DNA of 64,000 nucleotides from Heliocybe sulcata. Lineage: Eukaryota; Basidiomycota; Agaricomycetes; Gloeophyllales; Gloeophyllaceae. The translations under genes and the position numbers were made by a program. Within the stretch, counting starts at the first letter, position 1. Each line of letters starts with the position of its first letter. Below are positions 46,264 to 58,884 of the stretch, in pieces. The notes under the pieces are model-generated. The model worked only from the letters and a program-made list of their open reading frames with translations. It searched no databases and was not told where the DNA came from. The DNA is taken from contig ML213542.1 in the NCBI GenBank assembly GCA_004369045.1, positions 1 to 64,000 of the forward strand, written 5' to 3'.

Positions 46264-48629
46264 ATGGGACCCTGCTTGAGACATCTTGCGCTGCTCGCTG
46301 GTTTGGCGACGTCTTGCGTCGCTAGGGCTCCATCTGGACCTTGGGATGTGTTCAACTATGCGCCTGCGTCTAAGACAGTATACCCTGCACGAGTGTACGG
46401 CGTGACTGGCAGCGTTTCCGGCGCGGATGGTCTGGTTGATGGGAACGCTGGTCAAGCTGTATTCTCGTCCAATGGATCATATGTGACTCTCGACTTTGGG
46501 AAGGAGGTGATAATGCTCTTCCACGCACCTCGGGTTGGCTCATAATGACCATGTGGCATAGGTCGGAGGCGTAGTCTCGCTCAACGTTGACAATGCAACG
46601 TCGAATTCGGCCTTTTCACTTTCATTCACCGAGTCTCCATTGTTTATAAGTCCGACAGAATCCGATGACACCGTCTACACCTGTGCCCTGGAAAACTGTG
46701 ATGGCGTCGAAGCCGTGCCAGCTCCGCTTACTATCGGAACCTTTACTCAACCCATCGAACGCCTGCGCGGCGGCTTCCGCTACTTGACCGTCGTCTCCAA
46801 CTCGGAGGATTTTCTGGCCATTTCCAACATCAGCGTAGCCATTACATTTGCGCCGCACATTGACGATCTGCGGAATTACACTGGATATTTCTACGCCAAA
46901 GATCCCCAGTATGAAGACGCGGATTTCTTGACAAAGCTGTGGTATGCCGGGGCTTATACTGTCCAGACGAATACCATAGCTCCTGATCAAGGAAGGGGGG
47001 GTCCCGACATCATATTACCCGGTCCGTATCGCCCGTCGCAAACTCTCTGAATATTATGTTCATGTTCACATCTTACTAGGATGGGCGAACAATGCATCGC
47101 TTGGTCCTATCACCGGCCCTGCCCTCGTTGACGGAGCAAAACGAGATAGGTAAGTCCGCCGTACAGTTTGCCCTTCGAAGCGCCGAAGCCTACATACGAC
47201 TGATGCGGTATTCAGGACTGTATGGCCAGGTTTGTCAAATTTCCGTATAGCCGACGCGGGCTGAGGTAGCTAATCGTCCTCCAGGGGATATGGGGATCTC
47301 GACGCATACGCAGCTCGTCTCAACATATGATCTCGTCTCCACCAAAAACTCTCTTATCGTGATGTTTTCCACACAGAACGCCACGACAGGTGCCCTCAAT
47401 TATTCAGGGCCTGGGATCAACGCCCAGGGAAGCGACACATATATCTCGTGGACTCTCATCGGCGCTCATAATTACTTCCTGTACACGGGAGACTTGGACC
47501 TCATCCAGACTGTCTGGACGAACTATACCAAGGCTGTCGCGTTTCTGAGCAGCCATATCGATGATACGGGGTTACTTAACGTGACGGAAGAGTACTCTAA
47601 CGATTGGGCCAGGGTCGGCGGAACAGGCCACAACTCCGCAGCGAATGCTCTGATGTACCAGGCATGTGCGACTCGTCTTCGACAATTGAGCAGGATTACT
47701 CACAGTACCGATATCAAAGACCTATATTACGGCTGCAAACCTCGCAGGGTATATGAACGACTCTGATCTCCAAGCTACCTACGCAGCCAATGCAAGCGCT
47801 GTCAAAGCTGCCTACAACACCCTGCTTTGGGACGATGCCGCAGGGATGTTCCGAGACAACGACACCACGACTCTGCATCCTCAGGATGGCAACTCATTGG
47901 CTGTGCTGTACAATGTTACGAACTCTCCCAGTCAAAACCAAGCTATTAGCGATGGCTTGACGCAACTCTGGTCCGATATCGGGACTTTGTCTCCGGAATT
48001 GAGTGATACCATTAGCCCATTCGTGGGTGGCTTTGAGGTGAGTTCATGCTGAAGCAGGATGTATGCGTTCTGACTGCCTTTCAGCTCCGAGCGCATTTCA
48101 TTGCTGGAAACGGAGAGCGTGCCCTCGATCTCATACGCAAGGAATGGGGCTACATGCTATACACAAACATCAGCGTTCAGTCCACTTTACTGGAAGGATT
48201 CACCGCCAACGGGTCATTAGGGTAAGTCACAGCAGGCTCGTACTGCATTGCCACTGACGATGTACTTGCGCCGCTCCCAGATACCGCGCTACCGCCGGGT
48301 ACGACTACGACTATTCCTACACGAGCCACTCCCATGGGTGGAGTACGGGACCGACCCCTGCCCTCACCTTCCACGTCTTGGGTCTTCAGATTACCTCTCC
48401 TCAAGGCCAGACATGGTCGGTCGCGCCGCTTACTAGCGGGCTCAGCGCCGCAGCGGGAGGGTTTGAGACAGGCTTAGGGTGGTTCGGGGTCAACTGGACT
48501 ATCGCCGACAACGAGTTCAGACTGGAGTTGGATACGCCTGAAGGAACCAGCGGTGTGGTCGACGTCCCGGGCAATGGTACCGTTGTGCTGGGTGGAGGTA
48601 GGCACGTACTTACTCAGGTATTGCCATAA
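46264..48629 (+). CDS. Secreted GH78-type alpha-L-rhamnosidase-like glycosidase
   Basis: Enzymes of this type release alpha-L-rhamnose from plant pectin and glycosides outside the cell. Eight exons (46264-46506, 46562-47021, 47080-47149, 47216-47229, 47285-47665, 47706-48037, 48085-48221, 48281-48629) give 661 residues in phase. A signal peptide, MGPCLRHLALLAGLATSCVA, opens the protein. The (alpha/alpha)6 barrel has the GH78 signature DGAKRDRTVWPGDMGIS, then NYFLYTGDLDLI, EYSNDWARVGG and the C-terminal SHGWSTGPTPALTFHVLGLQ block. Several N-x-S/T sites fit a secreted glycoprotein. The residues TVWPG of the signature are coded by a 14-nt exon. The catalytic acid and base cannot be assigned with certainty. 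Convergent with a sugar transporter. Confidence 0.88.
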
Positions 48630-49271
48630 GCGAGGAGGCGAGAAGACACGGAGGATATGGAACATCTACTGGCGCAATACTGCTATACTACTTCTACGGG
48701 CTGCGCGTTCTCGAATCAAGTTGTTTTGTGGCTGCTGAGAACAGGGAGAGTCTTGCGTGCCCGCTTCGAATGGCAGGGTCTTCGATTGCGGAGAGCTTCA
48801 AGAGCTTCAGGTCTCCGCGACATGGATCTTGCAGTACCTGATGGAAATTGGGGCAAGGTGACAAGACGAGAAGCATAACGAGAGATTCCGTCCCTATCGA
48901 ATTGCGAGTGACCGGTCGGTCTGAGCTTTGCGGACGAAATCCAGTATTTCGTCCAAACCACGGCGAATAACCTTGTGCTGTTTCATCTCATGCGAGAAGG
49001 CCAGCCTGGTGTTTAGTACAGGAAACACCACCTCTTACTGCCTTGCACTTTAACGTGTGACAGTCCGGAAAGTACGCTCGAAAGGCCGTAGCTACTTCGC
49101 TACCGTGATGGCTAGCTATCGACACAACCCACGCTTCGCAGTAACCCATAAAGTTGGTCAGAACATGGTAGAGTGAGTTGTCGACTCCGACATATCGCCT
49201 CGATCCATCCGCTCTGAAGGTAACGTACAACACCTCCAATCTATAATACAATACTATACTACATCCTCAGG
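48630..49271. other. Intergenic between convergent GH78 and MFS genes
   Basis: About 640 bp, no gene. Presumed 3' untranslated regions of both. Confidence 0.55.
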
Positions 49272-51646
49272 TCAAGCGGTACCCGAACTCCTTTCCCCCT
49301 GCTCCGACTGAGAAGTCGTCTCCTTCTCCTGTACACTCCCGTTCTTCCCATGCTCCCGGTGCTGCGCCTCGATAGCCGCGAGATCCGCTTGGCCGCCATA
49401 CTTCGTCGCAAAGTAAAAGTCCATCTCCTCGAGCGTCTTGCCCTTGGTCTCGGGCGCCCACAAGTAGAATATCGGGACCATCACCACGTTTAGAACGGCG
49501 AGGATGATGTAGTATTCTAAAGGGGTAATCAGGTCAGCGTCGTCTGGGTCATTTGGGCGGACATAGAGGACGTACTGTATCCGATCTGTGAGAAAGGGGA
49601 GACGATTCGCGGGTGAGCGGCTCCGAGACGTAGTATACTTAGACTGGCACTCACATTCTCGATCGCCGTGGGCGTCCACTCCACGATAACAAAGTTGAAG
49701 AACCTAGAAGGCGAGCTCAAGCTCTGCGAAGCCCGAAATCGACCCGAGTACACTCACCACACCCATATACCGGCAAAACCAAGACCTGTGCCCATTTAAC
49801 ATTAGCTACTCGAGCCAGTAGACGCACGCCACTCACCATCAGACCTTATATTTAACGGCAGAATTTCCGCGCCGTAGCCCCATGAGGTCGCCAGCCAACA
49901 AGTACTACACCAAGTCAGTCTCTAGACCAGCGAATAATCTCCTGCATGCGTACCTGTAGCTCGCGAAGAATATAAAGATAAACGCCACAATCACAGAGCC
50001 GAAGACTTTCGATCCCTCTGGGGCCGTGGGGATCAAAGCAGCAATAACGACCCAGCAAATCGCCTGTCGGGAAAGAATGCAATTAGCGTGCATTAAGGAT
50101 AGTCCGCGGTTGATTCGCACTTGGATGACACAGCCGATGATGAAGAGCGAGACTCGGCCTATCTTGTCGATGAGGATGATGGTGGGGAGGGTGAATACGA
50201 AGGAGACTAGGGAAAAGAAGCCCTGCGGACTTGGCGTTAGTCTCTGCTACCGGAGCCAGGGCATGGGAACATACTCCAATCAAAACTATGTGCAATAAAT
50301 GATCAGATAACACCACGAAGAAAGGCGGTTGAGAAAAACGCACGACTGCCTTGTCTTCCAACTTTCAGATACGTTTGGAGTAGAGTAGGGACGTAATACG
50401 TGACGCTGGATGGACCTTGCTGATGAGTGAACTGGGCGTGACGCGGAATTGGCACGACTCACGCGTTGACACCCGTGGCTTGCTGCCCAATGGCCACCAG
50501 ACACGCAAGTCCCACACGCCGTGCATTCTGCGTCGGGCCACTTGTGAACAACTGCTTGAAGCGGCTCTTCGCCCCGCCCCGCGTCTCAAGCTCCTCAGCC
50601 TCTGAAAGACGAAGCGCGTGAGCGAAAACCATCGCAAGGACGAGGTAGGGACTAACCCATCATCTCCGTCATCATATGCCGCACTTCCGGAGTGTCGCGC
50701 GTGGACCCTTGGCCTAATAAGCGTATGACCACCTGTTCTGCCTCTGGCGCGCGTCCTCGGGAGACGAGCCATCGCGGCGATTCGGGCAAAATGAAGCAGA
50801 AGACGCCGGTGAAGACGGCGAAGATCACTTGGAAGGCAAGCGGGAAGGCGAATGCAAAGTCGGACTCGGAGTATGCCTGCGAGTAGTTGATCCACTGGAG
50901 GGTGAAGATTCAATATGCGTGCTTGCGATAAGAGACGGGATGGGTGACCCACTTGTGCTAAGAAGAGTCCCAGAGCTGCGAGACAGATTTCGATGGCCAT
51001 GTGAGCCCCACGGCTCTCGGCAGGAGTACATTCCGCTAAATAGGTTGGAACCGTCGTCGTCTAAGACGTAATATGGTGATTAATACGATAGGCGACGGTT
51101 AAGTTAGGGACTTACCTGCATCCCCACGCCGATACCGGTGAGGATACTATAGCCACTATTAGCTAATTTCCGGCTCTAGCCAATGCACGTACCGTCCAGC
51201 GAGGAGTTGACCGAGCGTCTTACTAGTAGCCTGAAGTATCGCACCGACAGCGACGAGAACGCTGCGCGCTGGATTAGACGCGGTGAAGTTTCTGCCAGTA
51301 ATATGGCGATTTACCATCCGACCTGAATCGTCCGTCTTCGACCCAGCAATGCGCCCACGAATAGTACTAGCAGAGCACCGACGGCTCCTCCAATGTCGAA
51401 CAAGGCACTCGTCGTCCCCTGCACTGAGGCATCAGGCGGTGTTTCCGGGTTCGGTCCGAATGTCGTCAGGTAGTAGTGAGAGACGAGCGACCCAGCGAAG
51501 ACACCCTGATCTGCATGCCCCGTCAGCCGTGCTTTACATGAGTATGTCGAAATCCGCATACCATAACCAAAGTTCAAGAATCCCGCCGAGCACGTCACTG
51601 TTATCAAGTAGACCAGAGGCTTCCCTGTCGGTAGGAAAGAGGCCAT
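49272..51646 (-). CDS. MFS sugar transporter
   Basis: A plasma-membrane sugar/H+ symporter of the sugar porter family. The first exon opens MASFLPTGKPLVYLITVTCS at 51646. The following ones carry GNPE-like extracellular sequence, GAVGALLVLFVGALLGRRRT (the loop 2-3 R-x-G-R-R signature), then PESPRWLVSRGR near 50750 (the PESPRWL motif after helix 6) and IDKIGR near 50165. The C-terminal exon has the last helices (YYIILAVLNVVMVPIFYLWA), PETKGKTLEEMDFYF (the PETKG motif) and a hydrophilic tail with basic and acidic residues ending at 49272. About ten short introns split it. The family contains glucose, lactose, quinate and rhamnose carriers; the substrate is not readable from sequence, though rhamnose is suggested by the neighbouring GH78. 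Confidence 0.9.
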
Positions 51647-52486
51647 GGTGGATGTCGGGAGGTTGTTGGTAATAGGACAGACGCGCTCGTGAGATGGCCT
51701 GCATCATATAGGCGCTTCTTTCTAGTCTATATGTACACAAATCGCCATTCTCTCGCATAAAACTTTGACGCTGGGAACAGCCAATCATGGGGGTATGCGG
51801 CCCTTGCATCTTAGGGGACAAGGCACCGTGAGCCCATATGACCATACGGGAGAGGTCAAGTGGTCGGTGGCATTCGAAGCTACTGTGCTAGTCGCTTAAA
51901 CAAAACTACCGGCGGGCGGTTGTTGCGGGGTAATAGGGGATAATTTGACGTGTGTGGGGGAGGGTGTAATTTCGACTCCGCGGCAATGCCATCTCTTTCG
52001 AATTGCGGGGTACCGTCGCGTTCGACTACAATTAGTCGTGCGTCACTGCTCCGAGTCGAGGTTTAGCAATCCTAAAGACCGTAGGCGTGTCCGCGACGAC
52101 CGCGTAGCAGTTTTGAGCAAGTCGCGAGAGGAGAAAGGAGCGGTCACGAGGTTCATTTGATATCGAGGAGAGTGTTGACCGAGATCTGCAATGTCGCTTG
52201 TCAAGAGAAGCAGCGTACCAAACCGCTTTAGTCCTCGAGTGATGTCACCAAGTACGCCGCCCCTCCGCGGTTGCCCAGTCCATTAGACATATCGACAGGT
52301 ATAGGGATGCACCCCGAGGGATTCCTCATCGAGGATATTGCGAAACAATTTAAGAAACGAAAGCACTCTGGTATATAGACTGTGACGGCGGCGGGGAAAA
52401 GACAGCAGGGACGAGGCAAGCACAGCACAGACAAGCAACAAAGAGAGCGATCACAGTCAAGTGACAAAAGTCCATGGCTAACCGCT
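51647..52486. other. Intergenic, MFS to small acidic gene
   Basis: About 840 bp. Contains the transporter promoter. No gene recognised. Confidence 0.5.
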
Positions 52487-53118
52487 CTAGGAATCCGCCG
52501 ACAGTTCAGATACGCCAAGCCACCGATCGAAGATAAAAGGATCGCTGTAGCCCGCTTCGTATTGGACCGCGAAGCCTTCCTCCGTGCCCTCCAAATTGAT
52601 ATAGTCGGTTTCAACGTTCAGAGAGTCGACCGTCGGCGAAGTCTCGATAGTGGCTTTGCTAGTCTTGACCGCGGACAGCCTCGTCATCTTGGTTTTGAAT
52701 CGTTCTTGGACTTCATACAGGGCCGAGAGCAGTTCGGGAGCGACGTTTTCTCTCCAGGTATCGTCCAGTTCTGGCTGAGGTGTGGTTGGGTCTGAGGACA
52801 GCTCTGGTGTTGGGGGAGGAGAACTTGAGATGGCTTGTAACGAGTCCAGACACGGCAGGTCTTCCGCCAGTTGCTCAACTGGGATGCCACCGTCACAGGC
52901 TGGTTCAGATCCCTCCACATTATCTTCATGCACATGAGCAGGCAGACGAAGAAGATGAGCATGTTATTACCGTCGATTGAAGATAAAGAAGGATCCACCG
53001 GCCGGGGCAGTGCGGCTACGAATTCATTGTAGGACGTCTCGAAGCCTGAGCGGGAGTATAGAGGCCAGGTGTTGTTGCGATTCCGGAAGACTCTGGACGA
53101 AGAGACCTCGCAGACCAT
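52487..53118 (-). CDS. Unknown small acidic protein
   Basis: Two exons (53118-52971 and 52923-52487) with a 47-nt GT-AG intron join in phase to 194 residues. Starts MVCEVSSSRVFRNRNNTWPL. The middle is Pro/Ser/Thr-rich and acidic (SSSPPPTPELSSDPTTPQPE); a short amphipathic helix follows (APELLSALYEVQERFKTKMT). The end is ESADS-like (RWLGVSELSADS). An unspliced reading would create an apparent hydrophobic stretch (MLIFFVCLLMCMK), which I take to be intron. No family recognised. The N-terminal start could lie further upstream. Confidence 0.45.
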
Positions 53119-53679
53119 AGCGACAGAGAGAGCAAACAGAGCACAAAGTGATGGCCGTTAGACGATAGACAGCAATCCAGGAAGCGGAAGGGCGGTGGTG
53201 GGTTCTCGTAGGAGTTAGGGCTAATCGCGGTGCACTTGAGATATTCATCTTTTGTAGGCGATTGCAGTATGGCCTGCATCATAGTAGGGGCTGGCTGACA
53301 CAGTATCCATCTCACCCATCTAAAGGTCGAGTACGGTTCGTTGATACATGACAAGGGACGGTCGAAAGAGTACAACCGGTGGCGAGAGACAATACCAGAG
53401 TGAGACCCCAGTTTGGCATTAGGGAAATGAATATGCCCAGTATAAGGCGTCCCCCACTTTGCACTATTATCCCGGTGTGCTATATAGCCAGCGCCTTAGA
53501 CTGACTAATGTCTCTAGCCAATATCGCGTAGCTGGAGAGAGTTTGGTGGATCATACATAGTTTACCTATGCTCTTTATGAATACACGCCCTGGGGTCCTC
53601 ATGCCATATACGCGTGCAAATCTGGACTTGGTCTTTATTCCTGTAATTTCAGGATATCATTCCTTCAACGAGATACAAA
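53119..53679. promoter_or_regulatory. Divergent spacer upstream of CCT2
   Basis: About 560 bp. A minus-strand open stretch reaching 53375 could be an upstream exon of the small acidic gene, but has no supporting features. Confidence 0.4.
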
Positions 53680-55740
53680 ATGTCTATGAACATCTTTGGA
53701 GAGCAGGTACGATAATTGGATTGTATGCCGTGCGCAATGTCTGATTTCCTTGCAGGCAACAGAGGAGAAGGCGGAGAATGCGCGTCTCTCCTCCTTCGTC
53801 GGGGCAATGGCCCTGGGGGATCTTGTTAAATCAACCCTCGGACCTAAAGGAATGAACAAAATCCTACAATCCGGATCGTCAGGCGACATCAACGTCACAA
53901 ACGACGGTGCCACGATCCTGAAAGCCATCCAGCTTGACAACCCCGCCGCGAAGATCCTGGTGAACATCTCAAAGGTGCAGGACGACGAAGTCGGGGACGG
54001 GACGACCAGCGTGTGCGTACTGGCCGCAGAGCTGCTGCGGGAGGCGGAGAAGTTGATCGCGCAGAAGGTCCATCCACAGACTATTGTGGAGGGGTTCCGG
54101 ATTGCGAGTGCCGCGGCACTGAAAGCGTTAGAGCAGGCTGCAGTGGATAACAGGTACGTCGCGGCATACGGTCTGAGTTCGAGCTGTCTGTGATGTTATA
54201 CTGTTCAGTGCTGACCCGTCCCAATTCCGGCAAGATCTGTTGAACATCGCGCGGACAACATTATCGTCAAAAGTTTTGTCGCAAGACAAGGATTATTTCG
54301 CGAACCTGGCTGTTGATGCCGTCCTACGCTTAAAGGTGCATCTCATCACGTCCGTAACTGAGTACTCGTCCATTAAACGCCAGACAGGGATCAACAAGCC
54401 TCGAGCACATCCAAATCATCAAGAAAGTCGGCGGGAAACTAACAGATTCATATCTTGACGAAGGTGAGACCATATTCCTGAGTCGCAAACTTACGCTAAA
54501 CTTCGGAAAACACTCAGGTTTCATTCTTGACAAAACGATTGGTGTCAACTCCCCCAAACGGATGGAGAATGCAAAGATTCTCATTGCCAACACCTGTGCG
54601 CATACACCATAGCGTCCCATTGACCGCTTCTCACTCGCCTGGCAGCCATGGACACTGACAAGATCAAAATCTTCGGTGCCCGAGTAAAAGTAGACAGCAC
54701 AGGCAAGCTCGCAGAACTCGAGCGTGCCGAACGAGTGCGTGCCCACCCTTTCCTCCCTCCCTTACCCATCCGCTCACGAATGCCGTCCAGGAAAAAATGA
54801 AAGCCAAAGTCGACGCGATCGCCGCGCATGGCATCAACTGCTTCATCAACCGGCAGCTCATCTACAACTATCCCGAGGCCTTGCTCTCCGAGAAGGGTAT
54901 CATGGTCATCGAGCACGCGGACTTTGAGGGCGTCGAGCGGTTATCACTCGTGACGGGCGGAGAGATTGCCAGCACGTTTGAACAGCCCGATCTTGTCAAG
55001 CTCGGGCGGTGCGAGTTGATCGAGGAGATTATCATCGGCGAGGACAAGGTACACATCTCTTGCCATAAACCCATTCTTCACCATTCGCTAACACGTTCCA
55101 GCTCATCAAATTCTCAGGCGTCGCCGCCGGCGAAGCCTGCACCGTCGTCCTACGCGGCTCCACGAACCAAATGATCGACGAAGCCGACCGCTCGCTGCAC
55201 GACGCCCTCTCCGTGCTCTCCCAGACCGTGAAAGAGACGCGGGTGGTGCTAGGCGGCGGGTGCGCGGAGACGCTGATGAGCTGCGCGGTCGACGAGGCGG
55301 CGCGGGGGGTCAAGGGGAAGAAGGCGGTCGCGGTCGAGGCGTTCTCGAGGGCGCTGAGGCAGATTCCGACGATTTTGGCGGATAATGCGGGGTATGATAG
55401 TGCGGATCTGGTCGCGAAGCTGAGGGCGGCGCATTATGAGGGCCGGGCGGATGCGGGGCTTGGTGAGTCGCTGTCGCTTAGTGTGCGTCGGGATGTGGGT
55501 TGTTGATCTGTTGGGGTAGATATGAATGAGGGTACGATTGGGTCCATGAAGGAGCTCGGGGTTACGGAGAGCTATAAGTTGAAGCGGCAGGTGGTAATCA
55601 GTGCGAGTGAGGCTGCGGAGATGATTTTGCGGTGCGTACTCGCTGTGTTGGGACCTGTCTCTGGTCATTTCTGACCCTCGTTTATTTCTAGGGTGGATGA
55701 CATTTTGAGGTCGGCTCCTCGGAGACGGGAAGCACACTAG
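53680..55740 (+). CDS. CCT2: Chaperonin CCT/TRiC subunit beta
   Basis: One of eight subunits of the cytosolic chaperonin that folds actin and tubulin. The first exon is 27 nt (MSMNIFGEQ), then from 53756 come [40 protein letters not shown] and [20 protein letters not shown], with the ATP-site GDGTTS. The order of residues in [16 protein letters not shown] is typical of beta subunits. Later blocks are [60 protein letters not shown] and [20 protein letters not shown]. It ends [10 protein letters not shown] at 55740. About ten exons; size close to the usual 525 residues. It reads as intact. Confidence 0.95.
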
Positions 55741-57177
55741 AAGAGTTCTGACAGCAGTATACAAAGCTAATCTTACGCTATCATGCTTTACTTTTCCTTG
55801 CGGCCTGAAGTGACGGCGGTGATGTCCATGCGGTCACTATCTTTCTGTCCTCTCAGATGGAGTAGGAGGCGCAGTGCTGCTTGGCTTCCAGAGAGGATTG
55901 TCAACTCTTCTGCGCTGAAGCGACCAAGAGGAAAGCTTCTGTAGTGGTCTCATGCCTTACTAACTTTCTAAACAGGGCGCGCATCTCGTCGCCACTGCGG
56001 TGCAATCCCTGTCTTTGCCGGAAACAGAGCCAAATGAGACGTGCGCCTATACCATTCTTACTTTCAGGACAAACGCTTCTCTGAAATTCGCTGTTGCTGT
56101 CTGTTGCTGTGGATAGACGAAGCCATTAAAGCATGCACCACAACATTATTCTCCGAGCTGTTCTGCATCTGACACCTGATGGCCTTTCGGACAACATGCT
56201 CTCCTCTCTGAGCTCTCCAGCCGTATCAGCAAGATCAAGGGCACCACGGAACTCTGTGTTACAGCAGTTACATCGTGTCCGCGCGACATCACCCGGGCAA
56301 GGCCGTCTGCTGTGGTTGTCTGGTCCAAGATGGACACCGTCTGTTTCCTTTGGTGCCTTACCATGTAGAAGCAGGGGTCTGCGAGCACCATGGCGAGTCA
56401 GGCCTGATTCATGGCTACGTGCGGCTTGCCCTCGCTTCTAATACATGCTCTGAGTTCGCTCGTATCCTATTTGACTGACGCGTCGTAAAGTAGGCATGCC
56501 TTTCGGGCGTCGTGAAACAAGGACGAAAGATCAAGTCATATCGTCTCCCATTATTGATTCCATCACCATAAGACTCGAGTATTGACAGCTTGGGACGCGC
56601 AGCTGCTTACCGAAGTCCATGGCTTTGCCATGCTCGTGCTGTACCCAAAGGCGTACTCGAGGACGCGTCCGAGGTAGAGCCATGTCTGCACAGCCACCAT
56701 CACCCGATAGAATCTCGCGCTATAGTTCGCCGGGGTCTGTAATGTCACTACGTAGGTGCTTCATCATTCGCGTTCGCGACACACTTTGACCCAGCATCTT
56801 ACTGCAGGCTCATAAAGTAATGGAACAGATTTGACTGTTCCATGGGGATCGTCATGACTTATAGCCCTGTCTTGCCGGTCCACTGTGTCTCATTGCGACA
56901 TTGGCACGGGAGTCATACCCTACGCACTGCTTTGGCATCCTACGCCCTCTTCTGACGCCCATGGATCCAAGACCTCAGACTGCTACATGATATTCAGACG
57001 TGACACGACTCGAATCTATGATCTTGGACTTGGCGGCTGACAAGCATTGCTATTTAGCCAGGATTTGGATCGGGTCAGCCGCGGAAGGTCAGCCATGCTG
57101 GCTGACAGCCCGAAGAGAAGTATAAAACCACAGACGTCTCAGTATGGACCTCCGTTGTACCTTGTCCTCTTACAACA
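55741..57177. other. Intergenic, CCT2 to repeat protein
   Basis: About 1.4 kb with only short, conflicting open frames. TATAAAA at 57121-57127 lies 51 bp before the next start codon and is a likely TATA box. Confidence 0.5.
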
Positions 57178-58884
57178 ATGTACGCCGCCGCTACTACCGC
57201 CAACGCTGCCACCATGAGCGCTCCTGTTCCTAGGGAGCCCGCAGGTCTTAGCATCGCCATCGAAGTAGTCATAAGCTTCTCCTTCTTAGTCGTCCTCCTC
57301 TTCTTGTCTGCCAAGTACTGGCATGTCTGCTTCCCCTCCTATGGTGCCGAGCCTCGTCAAGTAGTCTGCCCCCCTCGCGCGTACCAGACAGAGGTGCTGC
57401 CCAGGACCATTGCGGAAGCGGTATGTGCAGCATATGATCAACATATCTGATCGTAACTGATGCAGCTTCAAGGTGAACGAGAAGTCGAACGGGACAGCGA
57501 TTTCCTCGGAGAGCTCGTCGATACGTCGTTGGTTTAGCAGAAAGGTACGTTGGAGGATTCGACTCGATCCACGAGGATCTGATCATTTACTTGTACCTGT
57601 AGAGTACTGTCGTTTGTACCGAGGGGGAGGCACCGGTACGTCTCTCCTTCGAGGATGTGTAACAGGTCGCTGACATGCAGTTATCGCACAGATGGACGAG
57701 ACGGTACCACGTGCTTGGAAGGCCAAGTGGATTGCGATGCGCACCTGGCTTGCACAAAGGGTACGTCAAACGAGCTCTCTCCTTCTCGTCCAACGGTTGA
57801 GTGACAAGTACTACAGGGTCTTGCGATCCGATGGTTTTTCGCTAGCATCGGGAACTGCATCCTCCGCGTCTTGCGTATCCGACCCACACTATCCCTCATC
57901 TCCCCCTCCGGCAACGCTCTCCCACTGCCCTCCACTGTCTCCGATGTCGGCCAAAACATGGTATCCGAGATTCCACAGCAGGACACCAGGCGGCTGACGG
58001 CCCAGACCTGGGTCAGTTGGTTATGGTGGCACCAGCAGGACGTCGACGAGCGACTGGAAGCCGAGATGGCGGGTCTAGCGAACTCGGGCGACAACGCGGA
58101 TACCGGATCGAGGTCATCTGTCTTCGGCTTACTTACGAGCGTGTTCGACTCCTGGTCTGACTGGTCTATCCCCACTATGAGCGCCGCTACTGTCCCCGGT
58201 CAGCCCATGTCCGGGGGTGAAGACGTTCTTTCTACGATGGAGGGTGCAGCTAACTCAGGCAACACAGGATCACGGTCGTCGCTCCTCAGCTTACTCTCAA
58301 AGGAGTTCGACGCCTGGTCCGACTGGTTCTTCGACACCATGAACGCCGCTACTGTCCCTGGTCAGTCTATGTCCGGGGGTGAAGGTGTTCTCCCTACTCC
58401 ATCTACTCGCCTGTCGACAATCCCAGAGGAAGACGAAGAGGAATCTCCCGTCATGCCCGGTACTCTTCCTGAGAACTCTATGACCACTGCCGCCGCCGAC
58501 GACAAGACCCGCGTTGCCGACGCTAGCTACCTGGAAGAGGAAGATATCACCACGCTCTACTACACCTCTAACGCGCTCTCCCTCGCTGAAGAAGGCCAGT
58601 CCCCACCCGCGAAGAAGGACGCGATCCTCCCCAGCTCCTGCAAAGTCGACATCACGGACCTCCTCGAGCGCTCCTCCCGCCCTATATCGTTTGTCCCGGG
58701 TACGCCACTGAAGAACGACGCGGTCCGCTTCACGCCTCGGCCTCGCCAGATCCCGGAGCTCAAGATGGAGGAGGTGGTCGCGCGCCCTGTGATCCCCAGG
58801 ATCTACGTCGGTCGGCACAGGATCTACGCACCGCGGAGAGCCCCGCCCGCTGTAAGGATGCCTGAGCGGGGCGTCTGGCTCTAA
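57178..58884 (+). CDS. Unknown single-pass membrane protein with internal repeat
   Basis: Five exons (57178-57420, 57473-57544, 57603-57635, 57692-57760, 57817-58884) join in phase to 494 residues. One membrane span, AIEVVISFSFLVVLLFLSA, lies at about residues 26-44 with no clear signal peptide. The C-terminal side is long, hydrophilic and acidic. It contains two tandem copies of a unit of about 53-57 residues (58078-58248 and 58249-58398) sharing NTGSRSSL-type starts, the FD-x-WSDW core and the AATVPGQ-x-MSGGE end. A basic Pro/Arg-rich tail (RIYAPRRAPPAVRMPERGVW) closes the protein. Codon use is C/G-ending like the neighbours. I do not recognise the family. Confidence 0.65.
58078..58398 (+). 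repeat. Two-copy internal tandem repeat in the coding sequence
   Basis: First unit from ANSGDNADTGSRSSVFGLLT, second from ANSGNTGSRSSLLSLLSKEF. They match at most positions; the first carries four extra residues (DNAD). The core is F-D-x-W-S-D-W. Confidence 0.85.
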
